From Musa acuminata AAA Group (lineage: Eukaryota > Streptophyta > Magnoliopsida > Zingiberales > Musaceae), in assembly GCF_036884655.1 (NCBI RefSeq), contig NC_088335.1, positions 39,251,001 through 39,315,000 on the forward strand: a stretch of 64,000 nucleotides of DNA, read 5' to 3'. Shown piece after piece: positions 34,660 through 47,900 of this stretch. A program made the translations under genes and the position numbers. The notes below the pieces were generated by a model. The model made no database searches. It had not been told where the DNA came from and saw only the letters and a list, made by a program, of their open reading frames with translations. Every line of letters begins with the position of its first letter. Positions within the stretch are counted from its first letter, which is position 1.

Positions 34660-36360
34660 TTTGAGAACTTATCAAATTGCTCAATAACTATAAAAGAGTC
34701 TGTTACATAAACATAACTCAAAGGATGGTATCGAACGATATAAAGTTAGACTTATGGTCAGATATTTTACTCATAAAAAAGTATTAAATATTTATCTAAT
34801 ATACTCGTTAAGAATCGTTATGATATTAGTGGCTTATTATGATTTTGAGTTACAATAGATGAATTAAAAATAACTTTTCTAAATAGAAATCTATATAAGA
34901 AAATTTATATGGATTAATATAGATGATTCAAAAAAATAGAAAAGAAATATAAATTTTAGTATATAAATTTAGAAAACTTATTTATGAACTTAAATAAGTA
35001 GGCAGATAATGGTACATAAAGTTTCATAATATCATTATTTCTTTCAAATTTAAGAAAAATACCATTAACTAATATTTATATATGAAGATCAATAGGAGCT
35101 AGTTTATTATATTGATCTTATATATAGATAAAATTTTACTTATCAATTGTCATCTTGGCTTATTATACGAAACTAAAATATTTCTTACTAAGAATTTTAA
35201 GATTGAGTTGAATGAGGTAGCTTATGTTATTGACATTGAAATGTTCAAGAATATATCTCAAGGATCACTGGGACTATCTCAAAAATGATATATTGACCAA
35301 GTATTTAATTTACAATTTTATTCAGCAAATGATAAAAAAAAAAAAATCAAAGTAAGTGTTTTTAAAATGACTTAAAAAAGAATCAAGTGAAAGAAAATTA
35401 TTATTTATGTATATACAGTTAAAAGTTTATTATATGCTCAAGTTTATATCAGACTAGATATCAATTTTATAGTTAGAATACTTGTGTAAGTAGATATTAG
35501 AGTTACCTATAAATAAAACATTGAAAGGCTACAAATAAAATAATAAGATATTTAGAAGGGACAAAGAATTATATACTTACATATATCAAATTAGATCAAA
35601 TAATGATATTTTCATATGATGATTCTATAAATTAACTCGTAGAAAGTCCACTTTACATTTTATATTTATTAGTTGGAGAAGCAATTTACAAGGAAAAATA
35701 TAAAGTAATTTATTATTATATTATTAATAATGGAAGCTAATTTTATAGCATGCTTTGAGATCATTAATCAAGCTTTATGATTGTAAAATTTTATCTTTAA
35801 GACTTAGTATGGTCAAACTCAATTACCAAGTCGCTGAAGATATTTTGTTATATATTACAATAGTTTTCTTCTCTAAAAATAGTAAGTATTATAGTAATTC
35901 TATATATTATGGTATAAAGTATTTGATAGTAAGAGAAAAAGTTTAAAAATAATTAATATCAATCTAAGGTATTTAAAAGAACATATTCTGAGTTTTTGAG
36001 CAATCTATGAAAGATATAGTAATGCATATTAAGTGGACATTATAATTGGCGTTCTTATTTACGTCGTTAAAATTATTTATTTTTACTATTCTGTTTACAT
36101 TTATATGTGTATATAGAAGGAAGTATCACATTCATGATATACAATCGTTATGACTCGCATTAATAGTCAAACTTAATGTAGTATTATTATATTTACTAGA
36201 CTTATTGACTTATTTTATAAAATGTGTACACACTTGTAAAATATTTTTTAGAGTTTCATAATTTAATTAAATAAATATGTTTTTAAATAACTTTTGATTT
36301 TATTTATTTTGATTTTAAATTTATTTTATATCTTATCAATTAATGGGTAAAGTTGGAGAA
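34660..36360 (+). pseudogene. Decayed copia RT-RNase H remnant (E8)
   Basis: Frame-shifted plus-strand matches follow the copia RT order. Near 34740 ERYKVRLMV stands where other elements have ETYKARLVA. Then come SLRIVMILVAYYDFEL near 34820 and a catalytic region near 35110 that is hard to read. RNase H and its C-terminus are barely recognisable up to about 36100. It is extremely AT-rich and full of stops. Its place just upstream of a polypurine tract and LTR supports the call. It is not close to either E1 or the SIRE-like family. Confidence 0.65.
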
Positions 36361-36851
36361 TGTTAGATTATGTGACTCTATCTAATTAAGCAAGATATAT
36401 TATAGATATGATTAAATTTTGATTACAATTATCGATCAATAAAAAGAAAGTCTAATTATGATAAAATTTCTTAGGAGATATCTTGATGGGAGGGACTCTT
36501 CTAATTACTTATTCTATACCCTCTACTCTTATCTACAAATAGACAGGATCTCCTAGAGACTCAATACGAGAAATAGCATGACATTGCATGACGTTCTTGA
36601 GAGAGTATATATCTCCTCTTAGAGCGATTTTATGAACGATGGGAAGAGAAAAGAAATTGAATCAAATTCTCCTTACAAATTGACATTGCTATAGCCTTCG
36701 AATCCGATGACGGTGCATTTGTAGATCAGATAAAGACTTTCTAAATAACATCAAAAGATACACAAGTATAATCTTTGATTAATAATTATTTAATTTTAAT
36801 TTTGATATTAATTTTTTATATAATAATATAATTATAATTTTTATGCTAACA
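36361..36851 (+). repeat. 3' LTR of E8 (491 bp)
   Basis: It begins TGTTAGAT after the purine-rich GGGTAAAGTTGGAGAA and ends TTATGCTAACA, so its ends form the inverted repeat TGTTAG/CTAACA. Such lengths and ends are typical of Tork- or Ale-like copia LTRs. No second copy is present in the window. Confidence 0.75.
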
Positions 36852-38378
36852 ATTATGGCTTTATGAATGAGTTCAATTGGAGTGGAGTTATTGAATTGTC
36901 AATCTAAAATATGCAAAATCTCCTTTTTTTTTTTTTTATAAGAGGTATCTATCCTAAGCTAATTTATTCTTATAAGTGAAATAAGGTATTTTTTTAATTT
37001 TTGGTAGCCAAAAAAGGATGGGTAGTTTGAGATATTTGAATTTAGTTTAGTTACCTAAAATTACGTACCTATCATCCGTTATAATACATAAAGTGAATTA
37101 ATAAGAAAAGATTCTGTGTTATGATATGGTACTGATAAATGTCATTCCTGTTCCTTACGAATAGGATGTCAATGGTAGGACTAATGGTCAACCAGGCTTC
37201 ACTAGTAGACAATTAAAAAGTACGAAGGATGAACCAAGCAAGTAGTCTTCTTGTTGGATCGGTGGCAAAAGGAATAATGATGTCAAAATGGTTCAATTTG
37301 TCAATTTGATCATGATTTTGACCACTCATCCTAAATGGATTCTTCTAGCAGTAGGCCCGCACATTTTGACTAACAACAGCGTCAGCTCCGGTCTTGAATG
37401 CAACAACGACACACGAACTCAGTAAATATCATAATTATTGATAGTAAAATTTTAGAATCATAACCTGTTTTCATCATTTATTATTTACAAAAATAAAATA
37501 ATTTGTGTTCTTCTTGCCACTCGAAAAATATAAGATCATAGTAAGACTACATTCACGAATCTGATTTTGGAAAGAGAGAAGGAAAGTTTTTCTAACGTTA
37601 TCGTGATAATTTTGCTTACATGCTATGGAAATCTTGCATTAGGATCATCCAATAATTATCGAAAGTGATTGATGTTAAATCACCTTGAAGAAATAGACGT
37701 CTTGAAAGCTTATCTCATGATATTTATGGATCTTAGTGAAACAGCGAAAAGCATATCTTTATGGTCTTGCAAGCTTACATTTTATATTGGAATGTCTCGA
37801 TCCAACAATAATATGATTGCCAATCACGGCTTATAATATGAGCTCTAATCACATTATTTTTATGGGGAAATAGATGAATGAATCAAGCTACATGAGCACA
37901 GAACATATCTCATAGTATGGCATCTTCCATGGAGAAGAGAAAGTGTCGGCAGGCCTGCCCGGTGATGCATTGCTGATGGCACACAGCATCTGCAGCAGTT
38001 TGGTTATTGGCTTATCGTGTTGTCGAAAGGTGCAGGCCTTTTATTAGAGCATGAAAGTTATCCGAATGACATCTGATCATTTTCAAGCTCCAAACACACC
38101 CCCGATTAATTATAGAGGGAAAAAAATGTACTTGTTTTAACATCTTAAGATTAAATTGGATAGGCTTTCATGTTCCTCTTATATAAACTCTTAGAAATGG
38201 CATTTATGCTGTAAAAACGCTAGATGTTATTCTAAAACAATTGCCCAATTCCTATAGAATTAATTGTTAGTATTAATAAATTAATGAAAGAACAATAGTG
38301 AGAATTTTTTTTTTTTATCGAGAGGAAGCACTTTGTGAACTAAACAGTAGTCATTTAATCATTTGGACACACACACAC

Positions 38379-38413
<35 letters not shown>

Positions 38414-39000
38414 CATTGTTATAGATAGTTTACAAGATGCTAGAAAGAATAAAGGAACCTAAGTTACTAAACTCACACTCTAAATTCCTCACTGCTCACT
38501 TTAAAACATCATATTAAACATTATATAGGTGGCTATTTGGGCCTCATGACATGCATCTATGATATTCATAATTTTTTTAAACAAATTTAAAATTACTATT
38601 GTGACTCAATTTCAAAAGGTTCTCTTCGAGCCCTATACGATTGATAGAGTAGTCATCACCAAATATTTCAAACCAAAAACTATTATTTTAATAGTTTATA
38701 TTCATTATTCTAAAAAATAAAAACTGATAAAATCGTAAAAAGAAGTATAACATCTAAAGTGATATAAAATTTTTTATAATTTGTAAGATCTTTTTACCTC
38801 TCATATTATTGGTACTAAATATCTCAATTGATTTAACCACATCTATAGGCTTTTTTATAATATATTTATATGCCGGTGTACACAATAAGAGGAGGATGGT
38901 GTTAAGACATCAAAGGAAAGAGCATGAAACATTACATTAGTAAAAATAAGGAATTAGGGTTGTTGAAGTTTTATTGATATTTTATTAATAAAAAATTGAA
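36852..39000. other. AT-rich intergenic region
   Basis: I found no coding sequence, RNA gene or clear transposon. A poly-T run lies near 36927 and an AC/AT microsatellite at 38367-38411. A somewhat GC-richer stretch at 37920-38050 has no open frame of note. Confidence 0.6.
38367..38411. repeat. AC/AT microsatellite
   Basis: An ACACACAC run passes into about 14 AT units. Confidence 0.95.
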
Positions 39001-40493
39001 GTATTATGCTTGCCAATACTTATAATAGTTCGTACAGTCCGAGGAGTAATCGTTAATACTTCTGGTATGAACTCGACGGGGGCACGGGATTCTTCTTCTT
39101 CTTCGCGGAACGTCGTTGGCACACATGCAGGCGGCGGTCCCCAAAGGTGGTCCGGGCGGGCGAAGGGGCGTCCCCGCCGCCCCCGCCCCTCGCTCGCCCT
39201 TCACGAGCACCTGCGCGCGTCCTCCTCTCATAGCAGCCAAATTTTGTCGGCAGAGGCAACGGCGCACGTCGTCTTCTCTTCACCAACGTTAAGTTGGGCC
39301 AACGGCACTCTCCGCTAGCTGCTGTGTCCGCACCCTGCCGCCCTGCATGGGTATCGGCGAAAGCAAACAGTAGCGTTCGCATCATGAGCTCACACGCCTC
39401 GCTTCATGCTTTGATTCCTTCTCCCCCAACGGCTACTTTGCACTGGTTTTGTAGTGTAGCAGGTAGGTACGTAGAACCGATACAGTGAGTGAGAGATGCC
39501 GTAGTCAATGGCGAATGATCCTACTTGTGATGCCGTAGACCATGAAGCTCTGTTTGGGGTTCTCTGGATACAGTCGATGGAGAACAAGAACAACAACAAG
39601 TAGGTCGGAGAAGCATTGAATAGATCTGTTAGACAAATGGCACACTTTCGCATTAATGCTTGGTGATTTAGGAGCGCAGCTGCAAGTCTTGCTGACTTTA
39701 TGAGCCCCTAGGAAAAGTGAGCAGGGCATCATCTCAAGTACAAGAAATTAGTTGACATTAAAGATGATCGATTGAGCTGCCTTTTGCAGTGGTCATCCTC
39801 CGTTCCTTCACCCTTTCCACTAAAGCGTTCATGGCGATGTTCATGGGCAAGTCACATGAGCCCTCGGCCAACAAGGTCAACATGGTGGAAGAGGTGCTCA
39901 TCATTGTGGGAGGAGCAACAGTGGCACTGCTGCAGCAACAACAACAAAGGCTCACCAAGCTGATACTGCTGCTTCACCAAAATCTACCACTAGCTGTGGT
40001 GGTGTGCAATTACTGGAGCTTATCTACTCCTCAAACAGGCACTGGCCCGGGAACAGTAGAAGAGCGAGAACAAAATGGGGTGAAGGGGCAATGTGAGGGG
40101 TCAAGGAAGTCAGATAAAAATGATTGGCCACGAGCCAAGATGCACAAAAATGGGAGGACTTCCCCGCAAGCTTACAAGCCATTGCTGTGCTACAGGTACG
40201 AAACCTCCCATCTCCCACCACCTCCTCTCCCTTTCCATAGGGAGCCCCAGCCAAGTTAAAAATAGGGATGAGAAGGGGGTGTAGGAACACAGTAGTGCTT
40301 CCTCTTAACCATGAAGCCTCGGATCTCATTACCTCTTTTACTCCATTTCTACCCAACCCATTAAGTTGTTTGCCCCAGCTCTGTCCACTGTCACACTCCC
40401 CCCAGTATTAGTCTTATCTTGCTGTAGGAGCTGGAGTCTTTCTATTTACTTCATCTGTTTCCATCTTTTTGCCTCGCATAACTCTCAGCCTCC
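39001..40493. other. GC-rich island and upstream region of the XTH gene
   Basis: 39050-39330 is strikingly GC-rich in an AT-rich setting and is open in several frames on both strands, a composition effect rather than evidence of a gene. Between 39690 and 40260 there is an open plus-strand frame (39789-40259, 156 codons) with a short glutamine run, but no domain I recognise and no clear splice sites. Part of this region must hold the XTH promoter. I see no convincing TATA box close to the start codon. Confidence 0.4.
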
Positions 40494-42025
40494 ATGGCTC
40501 TTTTGTTTGTGCCATTCCTTGTGCTTCTCATGCTGCGTTGGAGCAACGCCCAGCCTTCTCCTGGTTACTACCCGAGCTACAGGTTCAGGCCTCTGCGAGG
40601 CTTCTACCGGGGGTTCAACAATCTTTGGGGTCCCGAGCACCAAACGGTCTCGGGAGACCAGTCTTCGGTCACGATTTGGCTCGACAGGAACTCAGGTCAG
40701 CTTCCTCTCCTCTTTGATGCTTGAATCTTCTCTGATATCAGCTGCTCATGCATGCTCTGCTAATGCGCCAATGGTGACAGGAAGTGGATTCAAATCTATT
40801 CGCCCATTTCGTAATGGGTATTTTGGCACATCAATCAAGCTTCAACCTGGCTACACTGCAGGAGTGATCACAGCTTTTTATGTGAGCAACCTTCAAATCT
40901 CTTTCACTCAAAAGTTGGCCTTTTTTGTTCTCCACTTTTGTGTGAGCAACCTTGATTTCTCCCCAGCTTTCGAACAACCAAGCGCATCCTGGATTCCACG
41001 ATGAGGTGGACATCGAGTTCCTGGGAACTACGCCCGGGAAGCCATACACACTGCAGACAAATGTGTACGTGAGAGGAAGCGGCGACGGCAGGATCATCGG
41101 CAGGGAGGTGAAGTTCCACCTCTGGTTTGATCCTACTGCTGGGTTTCACAACTACGCCATCCTGTGGAACCCAAACGAGATCATGTAAGCAAAAGCTTGA
41201 CTGGACTCCATGGCTTTACTGAATCTTCTGCGCTACCATCCATGAATCATACAAGCCAAAAGCAAATCTTTTAACAAGATTTTAGTGTCGGTATACTACA
41301 AAGTAGCTTTGGACAATATTAATGGGCAACGCACATCACTGCACTGTGTTAACAGTGGCAGGGGAGTACATGCCGTCGACATGATATTGGTGGCCACCAA
41401 ATGAACAGTAGATTTGCAATTTGGGAATAACTTAAAAGGGAGTACTTGTACTGCCTTCCAAGCCAAACAGAGCGCGTACGGGTCCGACTCCATTGGACTT
41501 GATGCTCCTCCGCTGTAACATCCATTTTGGGATGTCCAGTTTAAGACACCGTCACTAATTATCACTCATTTAGCTGATGGGATACGTAGATTCTTCCCGT
41601 TCGATCGATGTCTCCATCAGTGACGACCTCATGGCTGGCTATCTCTCACCATCTACAGCTTCTTCGTCGACGACATACCGATACGGCGGTACCCGAGGAA
41701 GAACGCCGGCGCGACGTTCCCGCTGCGGCCGATGTGGCTGTACGGGTCGATCTGGGACGCGTCGTCGTGGGCCACCGAGGACGGCAAGTACAAGGCGGAC
41801 TACCGGTACCAGCCGTTCGTGGCGCGGTTCACCCGGTTCGTCGTCCGCGGGTGCACGGCGTTCGCGCCGCTGCTTTGTCAACCGGTGCCCTCCTCGTGGC
41901 ACGGCGACGGGCTCAGCCGCCGCCAGTACGCGGCCATGCAGTGGGCGCAGCGGTACTACCTTGTCTACAACTACTGCAAGGATCCCAAGCGGGACCATTC
42001 GCTGACGCCCGAGTGCTGGAGCTGA
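40494..42025 (+). CDS. Xyloglucan endotransglucosylase/hydrolase, clade III-A (XTH31/32 type), 4 exons
   Basis: The exons 40494-40695, 40781-40881, 40967-41184 and 41659-42025 join in phase through GT..AG introns to give 295 residues. XTHs cut xyloglucan in the cell wall and rejoin it to another chain (or to water). The N-terminus is a secretion signal ([14 protein letters not shown], then [11 protein letters not shown]). The GH16 catalytic motif [10 protein letters not shown] has nucleophile Glu114 and acid/base Glu118. The N-glycosylation site that follows it in most XTHs is absent. The block [19 protein letters not shown] and the C-terminal XET_C region ([21 protein letters not shown]) are complete. 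PSPGYYPS and the overall sequence point to clade III-A, members of which include true hydrolases. The last exon is much more GC-rich than the rest. Confidence 0.95.
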
Positions 42026-42166
42026 AGGAGCCACAGAACCATGAAAGCATTTCTGCAAACACCTTTATTCCTTGTTGCTAGATGCCATAAGAGGCTACGT
42101 ATTCTACAAGACAGTGATGTAATAGTTTTTCCTGCCGCTACATTCTACTATAGTTATGCTGAAGAC

Positions 42167-42172
42167 AATAAA
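42167..42172 (+). terminator. Candidate polyadenylation signal of the XTH gene
   Basis: AATAAA lies about 140 bp after the stop codon, a usual distance for a plant 3' UTR. Confidence 0.5.
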
Positions 42173-42245
42173 AAGGGAAAAAAGGAGGGCAAAGGGCCAG
42201 AGAGAGAAGCAAAAGAGAAGGAGAAAAAGGCAATGGGTTTGTAGT

Positions 42246-42610
42246 GCAGTATATAGTGTTAGATTTGTCTTGCTCACTTGTCATATCTTCTGGAATCAAT
42301 TACGTTGAGAGAGCATGACATGACTTTAAAGGCTTGTGATTGGTTGTGCAGTAACCATCTTTAGATTAGCTCTCTAGAGGCCTGTGCATATAGCTCAAGA
42401 TACATGAGATTATAAACCTTAATAATATATCTTATTGTAAGATCATTGAGGGATCTATCACTAAAAATTGGAGAATTTTTTAGTCAATCCCACGACAACT
42501 CAAGTTGACCTTGAGTCGAAACTTTTCAGATATCAACAAAAAAAGCAGTAAAAATTTGATTCAATTGGACTATAGATGCATCAGAAACAATATAAATCAA
42601 ACTGATGTGA
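42246..42610. other. 3' flank of the XTH gene
   Basis: AT-rich sequence with no gene seen. Confidence 0.5.
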
Positions 42611-43090
42611 ACCCTTACAACACTTATCTACAAATTACAAAATAGAGAAACCTATATGTATCTTGAAGCCCTCTCACACCCATGTAAGTGTACTGCAGAA
42701 CTCTTGTGAAAGCTGGTAGCAAAACATATCTACCCATCAGAAAAATAGAGTAATCTACAGTGCATCACCAAAGTCCTCTTAGATCACGTAAATGTACTGC
42801 ATAACTTTTTTGTGTAGCTGTTTGCGACACTTATCTACAAAAGCAGAAAATATAGAAACCTACATGTATCCGACCAGCCCTCTTAGATCATGCAAGTCCA
42901 CTGCACAACACTAGTGTAGCTGTTTGCGACACTTCCTACACACCACAAAAGAAAAACCATGCAAAGTGCACTGAAGAAAAGTCCTCTCAGATTCTTGAAG
43001 TGCACTTCAAAATTCCTTGTGTAGCTGTATGCAACAATCATGTGCAAACCAGAAATTAGAGCAACCTACATGTACTCTAAGGTCCCAGAT
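42611..43090. repeat. Degenerate minisatellite, about 103-bp unit x 5
   Basis: Related blocks start near 42621, 42724, 42828, 42930 and 43035. Each contains a CACTTATCTACAAA-like start, an AGAAACCTACATGTAT-like middle, CCTCTTAGATCA and GTAGCTGTTTGCGA. They differ at many positions, so the array is old. No coding role is visible. Confidence 0.8.
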
Positions 43091-44077
43091 GACGGAATGC
43101 ATGGAAGAACTCTTTTGGCTCGTAAGCTTTGTTCAGATCATCTCCCAGAGCATATTTAGAGGAATCATGCTGCTCGCATACAGTAGCACCACGTGCCCTG
43201 GGCTCCTCTCACAGTGTCTTCTTTTATCAAATGGGAGGCCAAGCTAGGGTAAAGAGTACCTGCACACCCTAAAAGCTGCGGGACCAATCTATTCTTCCAC
43301 TCATTCATCACTGTGCTTGGAGTAATATAATTGAAGCCATGTTTCCAGACAAAATGATGAAGAGAATCTTCTTAAGCTTAGTGGCCAGACATGGGAAGAA
43401 AAATCATGCAGCATGTAATCCAGAAATGCTGACAACAATAATGCATGCAGAGGTTGTGATTGGCTAGTCTTCTGTATACAAATGGAGAATGGTTGCTGGA
43501 ATATTTTCTTTTAGATTCTGAAGAATATAATGCAATGAATGCAAAGGTGAAGAATGCTTGGGATAACAGCTTCTTATCATGCAAATTTCCATCCCAATGG
43601 GCATCTAAGCACAGATTTTTGTAGTAATTTACAGTCTACTAATTGTTATTGCAGTTAATTCACTTTTTGTGTTGCAGGCAAGCATGATACAACACAGAAA
43701 TTTTTTTCTTTTTTTATCCAAATAAAATTACATTTATTTATGTATCCATTTTGATAAATAGTTTTCATATTTATACCTCCAGGATTCCAGGGAAAACCCT
43801 ATACTTGCATACATATCTGCTTCGTAATTAATCTCCATCAAATGATTGTTATTAGTTTGATAGACAGAAATCTTGAAACTCTTAGCTCATAAAAATGATT
43901 TTTAAAACCTCCTCTATTGACTTTTGTGAAGGTAAAAGACCTAATATTCTAGGTATTATATACAATTCAAATTAACTACTAGAGGTGATTAACTTGAGTT
44001 TTTTTTGGATGTATATAACAAAAGAAGCATAAATATAAGCATCTTAAAATTTGTGCGTATATATATTAAGAAAATAA

Positions 44078-44091
<14 letters not shown>
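43091..44091. other. Intergenic region
   Basis: I see no supported gene. Short frames at 43017-43247 and 43378-43584 have no recognisable domain. Confidence 0.5.
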
Positions 44092-44115
<24 letters not shown>

Positions 44116-44197
44116 GTGTGTGTATGTATGTATGTATACGTATATATGTATATATGTATATGTATATGTACATATATACATATACATATATGTATAC

Positions 44198-44231
<34 letters not shown>

Positions 44232-44282
44232 TTATATGTATATATATATTTATATATGTATGTATGTATACATATATATATT

Positions 44283-44333
<51 letters not shown>

Positions 44334-44352
44334 GTATATATATGTATATACA
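44092..44352. repeat. Compound TA/TATG microsatellite
   Basis: About 260 bp of TA runs are interleaved with TATG, TATAC and GTGT steps. Overlapping open frames made of Tyr, Ile, Val and Cys repeats are by-products. Confidence 0.95.
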
Positions 44353-44924
44353 GTTGAAATGCCTTCACAATGTGGATGGAAATTGTAAACTATATTAAAT
44401 AAATTTTGGTAATCTTGTATGTATTATTTGTCCTAAAATTTTTGAGATATAGAATAAATACAGCGAATGATTGATGGTCAAGAGAATATTAGATATTATT
44501 AATCAATACCAAAATCTAAAAATGATTTGTTAAGAGTCCTATTTATAAGAGCAAATTGATGAATCTATTTTTATAAAATTAATTCAAAATTTAGTTTGTT
44601 TAATTTTTGAAATATATCTTTCGAATATTATTATATTATTTTTTGAACTATGTAAATAAATATATTTCCAAGTGATTTTTTTTTAAAAAAAATAGGTATA
44701 TTTTTTATTTATTTAGTATAGATTTTTATTAAGTATGTAGATACAATTATTCAAACGTTACATATTACGTGGCCCATGGACGGGCTATATCGAGTCTGAC
44801 AACGGCCCACATTGCACTCAATCCCCAATTTCGCGTCTCAACTTCCGTCGATTTTGACCTATTTCATACCTCAGAGCACTCGACAGGAAACACCTGCGAA
44901 GCGGAATCGAGAGGAGTGCGGAAG
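44353..44924. other. AT-rich spacer and 5' UTR region of the small-protein gene
   Basis: The last roughly 160 bp (44760-44924) are clearly less AT-rich and lead into the start codon of the next gene. They probably hold its core promoter and 5' UTR. No TATA box is obvious. Confidence 0.45.
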
Positions 44925-47900
44925 ATGGTGAGGGCACAATTTATTTGAACTTTGTCAACGTGATTTCCGAAAATCTCTCTCTTTCCCTTAGAAAAGGAAG
45001 AATCTTTGGATTCGCTCAGTATTGTCTTTTGTGATCGAGATTGCAGGTGTGCTTGGCGTGCTTGTTGCCCCTCTTCTTGATTCCGGTGGTCAATGCTTTG
45101 CCTTTGCTCTTCGACGTCATTGTCGTGAGTGATCTTCTCTTCCGATTCTTCCTGTTTCGTATGCGTCAAAATTCCTTTCCTCTGGAAATTTCGAGCGGTA
45201 TCGTGTGCGTTTGATGATTATGCAAAATTTTATTTTTCGATTTAGTTTTAGTTTATGTTGTCTTCTATTCCTTTCTAAATCGTGCGGCAATCTACATTTT
45301 AGTTTTCTTTTTGTTAAATTGTGGTCTCTTATTCTAGTCTATTCGAAGATTTTGGTACTTATTGCCTAAACGTTTGTCTTTGTTGAAGGTTTCTCCCATC
45401 CGTTCTACTTCTTTTTTAATTATTTTCAAGTAAACCCTATCCATAAATCTCTGTCTATGAAGAACTAAGGGTAAAGGTTCGTGCTTTTAATTCATGGAAT
45501 CATATTATATAATACGTTAATTACTTTTTTAAAAAGAAGAGAAAGAAGGATCCTAATATTTTTTTTCAGCAGACTATAGCAGGCTCATCTTGTGTCCTGT
45601 TCTTGTTTGTCTTAGTGATTTAATATATACTATTTCTGTGAAAAATCTGATGTAACTATCAACTTTATATCAAATAAGTTAATGAAGAAGTATAGTTTAT
45701 TGAACTATATAATGATGCTATTCTTTTACGATTTTTGGTTTTCCTTCAAATGCTAATGACCAATATGAGTGTTTATTTGGGTCGAAATTTAGCAAACTGC
45801 AGCTTACTTCGCCAAATTGTCTATCATATGCTTTGTTGATAGCATTTCTTGCCTAGTCCATTCATTTGTATGGTAAACAACAGGGCATAGAGTTGAGGAA
45901 TACTTTTCTGCAGCCACACTGCGAAATCTTTTTGAGATATTTGCAAAGGACAAACTGGATGAACTAGACTCAGACATTAAGTAATAGTTAATAAAGAAAT
46001 TTCTTCACAGTAGTGGTAGTGACATTAAAGGCAGTTTCAGTAAATATTAGTTCACATATTGCATTTCAGTAAATCTATCTCTGCCAAGTAATATGGTGGC
46101 ATACAAACCATTTATGGTTCTCTAAGTTCACTGGTAATTTAGACAGTATGTAAATGAAATTTAGAGAATAAGATTACGAATTTGTCCCTTTTGGTGTTTC
46201 ATACTATCATAATTCCCTTACTACAATCCATCTCATTCATGTATTTGTATAAAATGGATATTGTTATTGGATGTTACTGAAGATAAATATAACTGACAGC
46301 ACATTTGACAGCATTGTTGTACTTGAAGGATTTGCAGTAGCTGTAGTTTCTATGCCAGATATTGGAACATATTCATTCTACCTGTTGATTCTTTCTATAT
46401 ATCTTATCTTGAGGATTACTAATGTATATTCTTCTTCACACTATTACAGGGTAAAATTTATCATCTTTTTGGATGGGAATACAGAAAGCCTGAAAGGGTG
46501 CCACCTGCTTGTCCTTACAAGCCTGCATCCAAGAAAAATGGAGTACGTAGGCTAATGATTCTGCTTTAATAGTGTATATATTATTGAAGAGTTAGATTTA
46601 AACTTCTTAGTTGATTTACAATGACAAGCTATAACTCCTACCAAGGTAAAGTCATATTGGCACAATGCAACCAATGCCATATGTAATATAAATCTCTTTA
46701 GAGAATGCGAGACTATTGTGTTGTGATGTGGGATTGTTTTTCCATTTTGGCTCTTATAACTTGTAATTTTTTCTGTCTCAAAGCTATTCCGACATGTAAG
46801 GAAAGTATGGCAGTTTGCTTCTTGGTTGCATAAGCTAGATTGGAACTTCTCACTCACCAATTGACCTTCTAGTTTAACATAATCCACTTTCTTTATATTT
46901 ATTTTGCATAAAATTTAGCACAATGTATGAATGTTGAGAATTTGAAGTTGTTTGAAAAGTTCATCATGGATCTATCTTGGAATTCTGTTCTGTTGCCAAT
47001 TTTTTTATAATATGGGTTTAATTTGGTAGAAAACTAGTTATTTTGGTGTGGTCAGGGGTAACAATTGGATGCAAGGGGATTTCCTGTACACAATAAGGCT
47101 TAAGCCATTTTTGTTAGCTACTGGCTTGACCTTAAGACGTTAAACTGGTGCTATATACCATAGTTGCCAATTAGGCTGATGAGTGCATGGGTTATCTAGT
47201 CTATATGCTTTGGAATGTTTAAAACCAATGGCTAACCATGTGTAAAATGGAAATTATGGTCAAGTTATAAAGAAAGACGTCCCTTATTTCCATACTTGAC
47301 TAGATAACATTTTTTGGGAAAAATATTATATTGCAAACAATTATGATGTGATTAGCATTGGTAATGTTTATTATATTGAATGAATACTTTCCTTTTTTTT
47401 CCTCTATTCTCATGTCGATCTTTTTTTCGTGCATCTGAAGAAAATAGTTGTGATTTTCTAATTAAGGGATGAGACGTTAACAGAGTACTGTTGCATTTGC
47501 CACAAGGAAGTTTTCATTAAGATTGGTCCAGCCTGATTTAGCAATTTCATATTTAAAATGTACAATGGATGCAGAGTACTGCCTCAATCTTTTATGATTA
47601 GCATTTAAAAATTATAGAACACTCTGTTTATGCAGCTATAATATTACTATAAGTTCTTTATCCTATGGATGCACAACGATCATATCAATGTTCAAAATGA
47701 ATGTAGTAACTAATACTACCAATTGTTGAGGATGATCAAAACATCAGTAGCTGACTCCATAGTTATTTTGAATTAATAGCCAGTCATCGTGTGGAGAGAG
47801 GTCGATGAGTGCATCAAATGCACTAGTATCTAAGTTGACCAAGTGAAAGTTGTTTGTATTATCTTTGGTTCACCAAAAATACTTATGTGTTCTCCCCTTC

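Noticed and set aside
1..36851. Endogenous pararetrovirus (for example badnavirus-like) sequence among the retroelements
   Set aside because: The integrase domains, LTRs, primer sites and polypurine tracts identify the readable elements as copia or gypsy retrotransposons; no movement-protein or coat-protein-like frame was seen.
39789..40259. 156-codon open frame upstream of the XTH gene
   Set aside because: No recognisable domain, a simple glutamine run, no conserved start or splice context; kept only as part of the region description.
40366..41004. 212-codon open frame overlapping the XTH gene
   Set aside because: A shadow frame: it covers exons and introns of the XTH gene in another frame, whereas the spliced model gives a complete family member.
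44005..44398. Overlapping open frames rich in Tyr, Ile, Val and Cys
   Set aside because: Products of the TA/TATG microsatellite.
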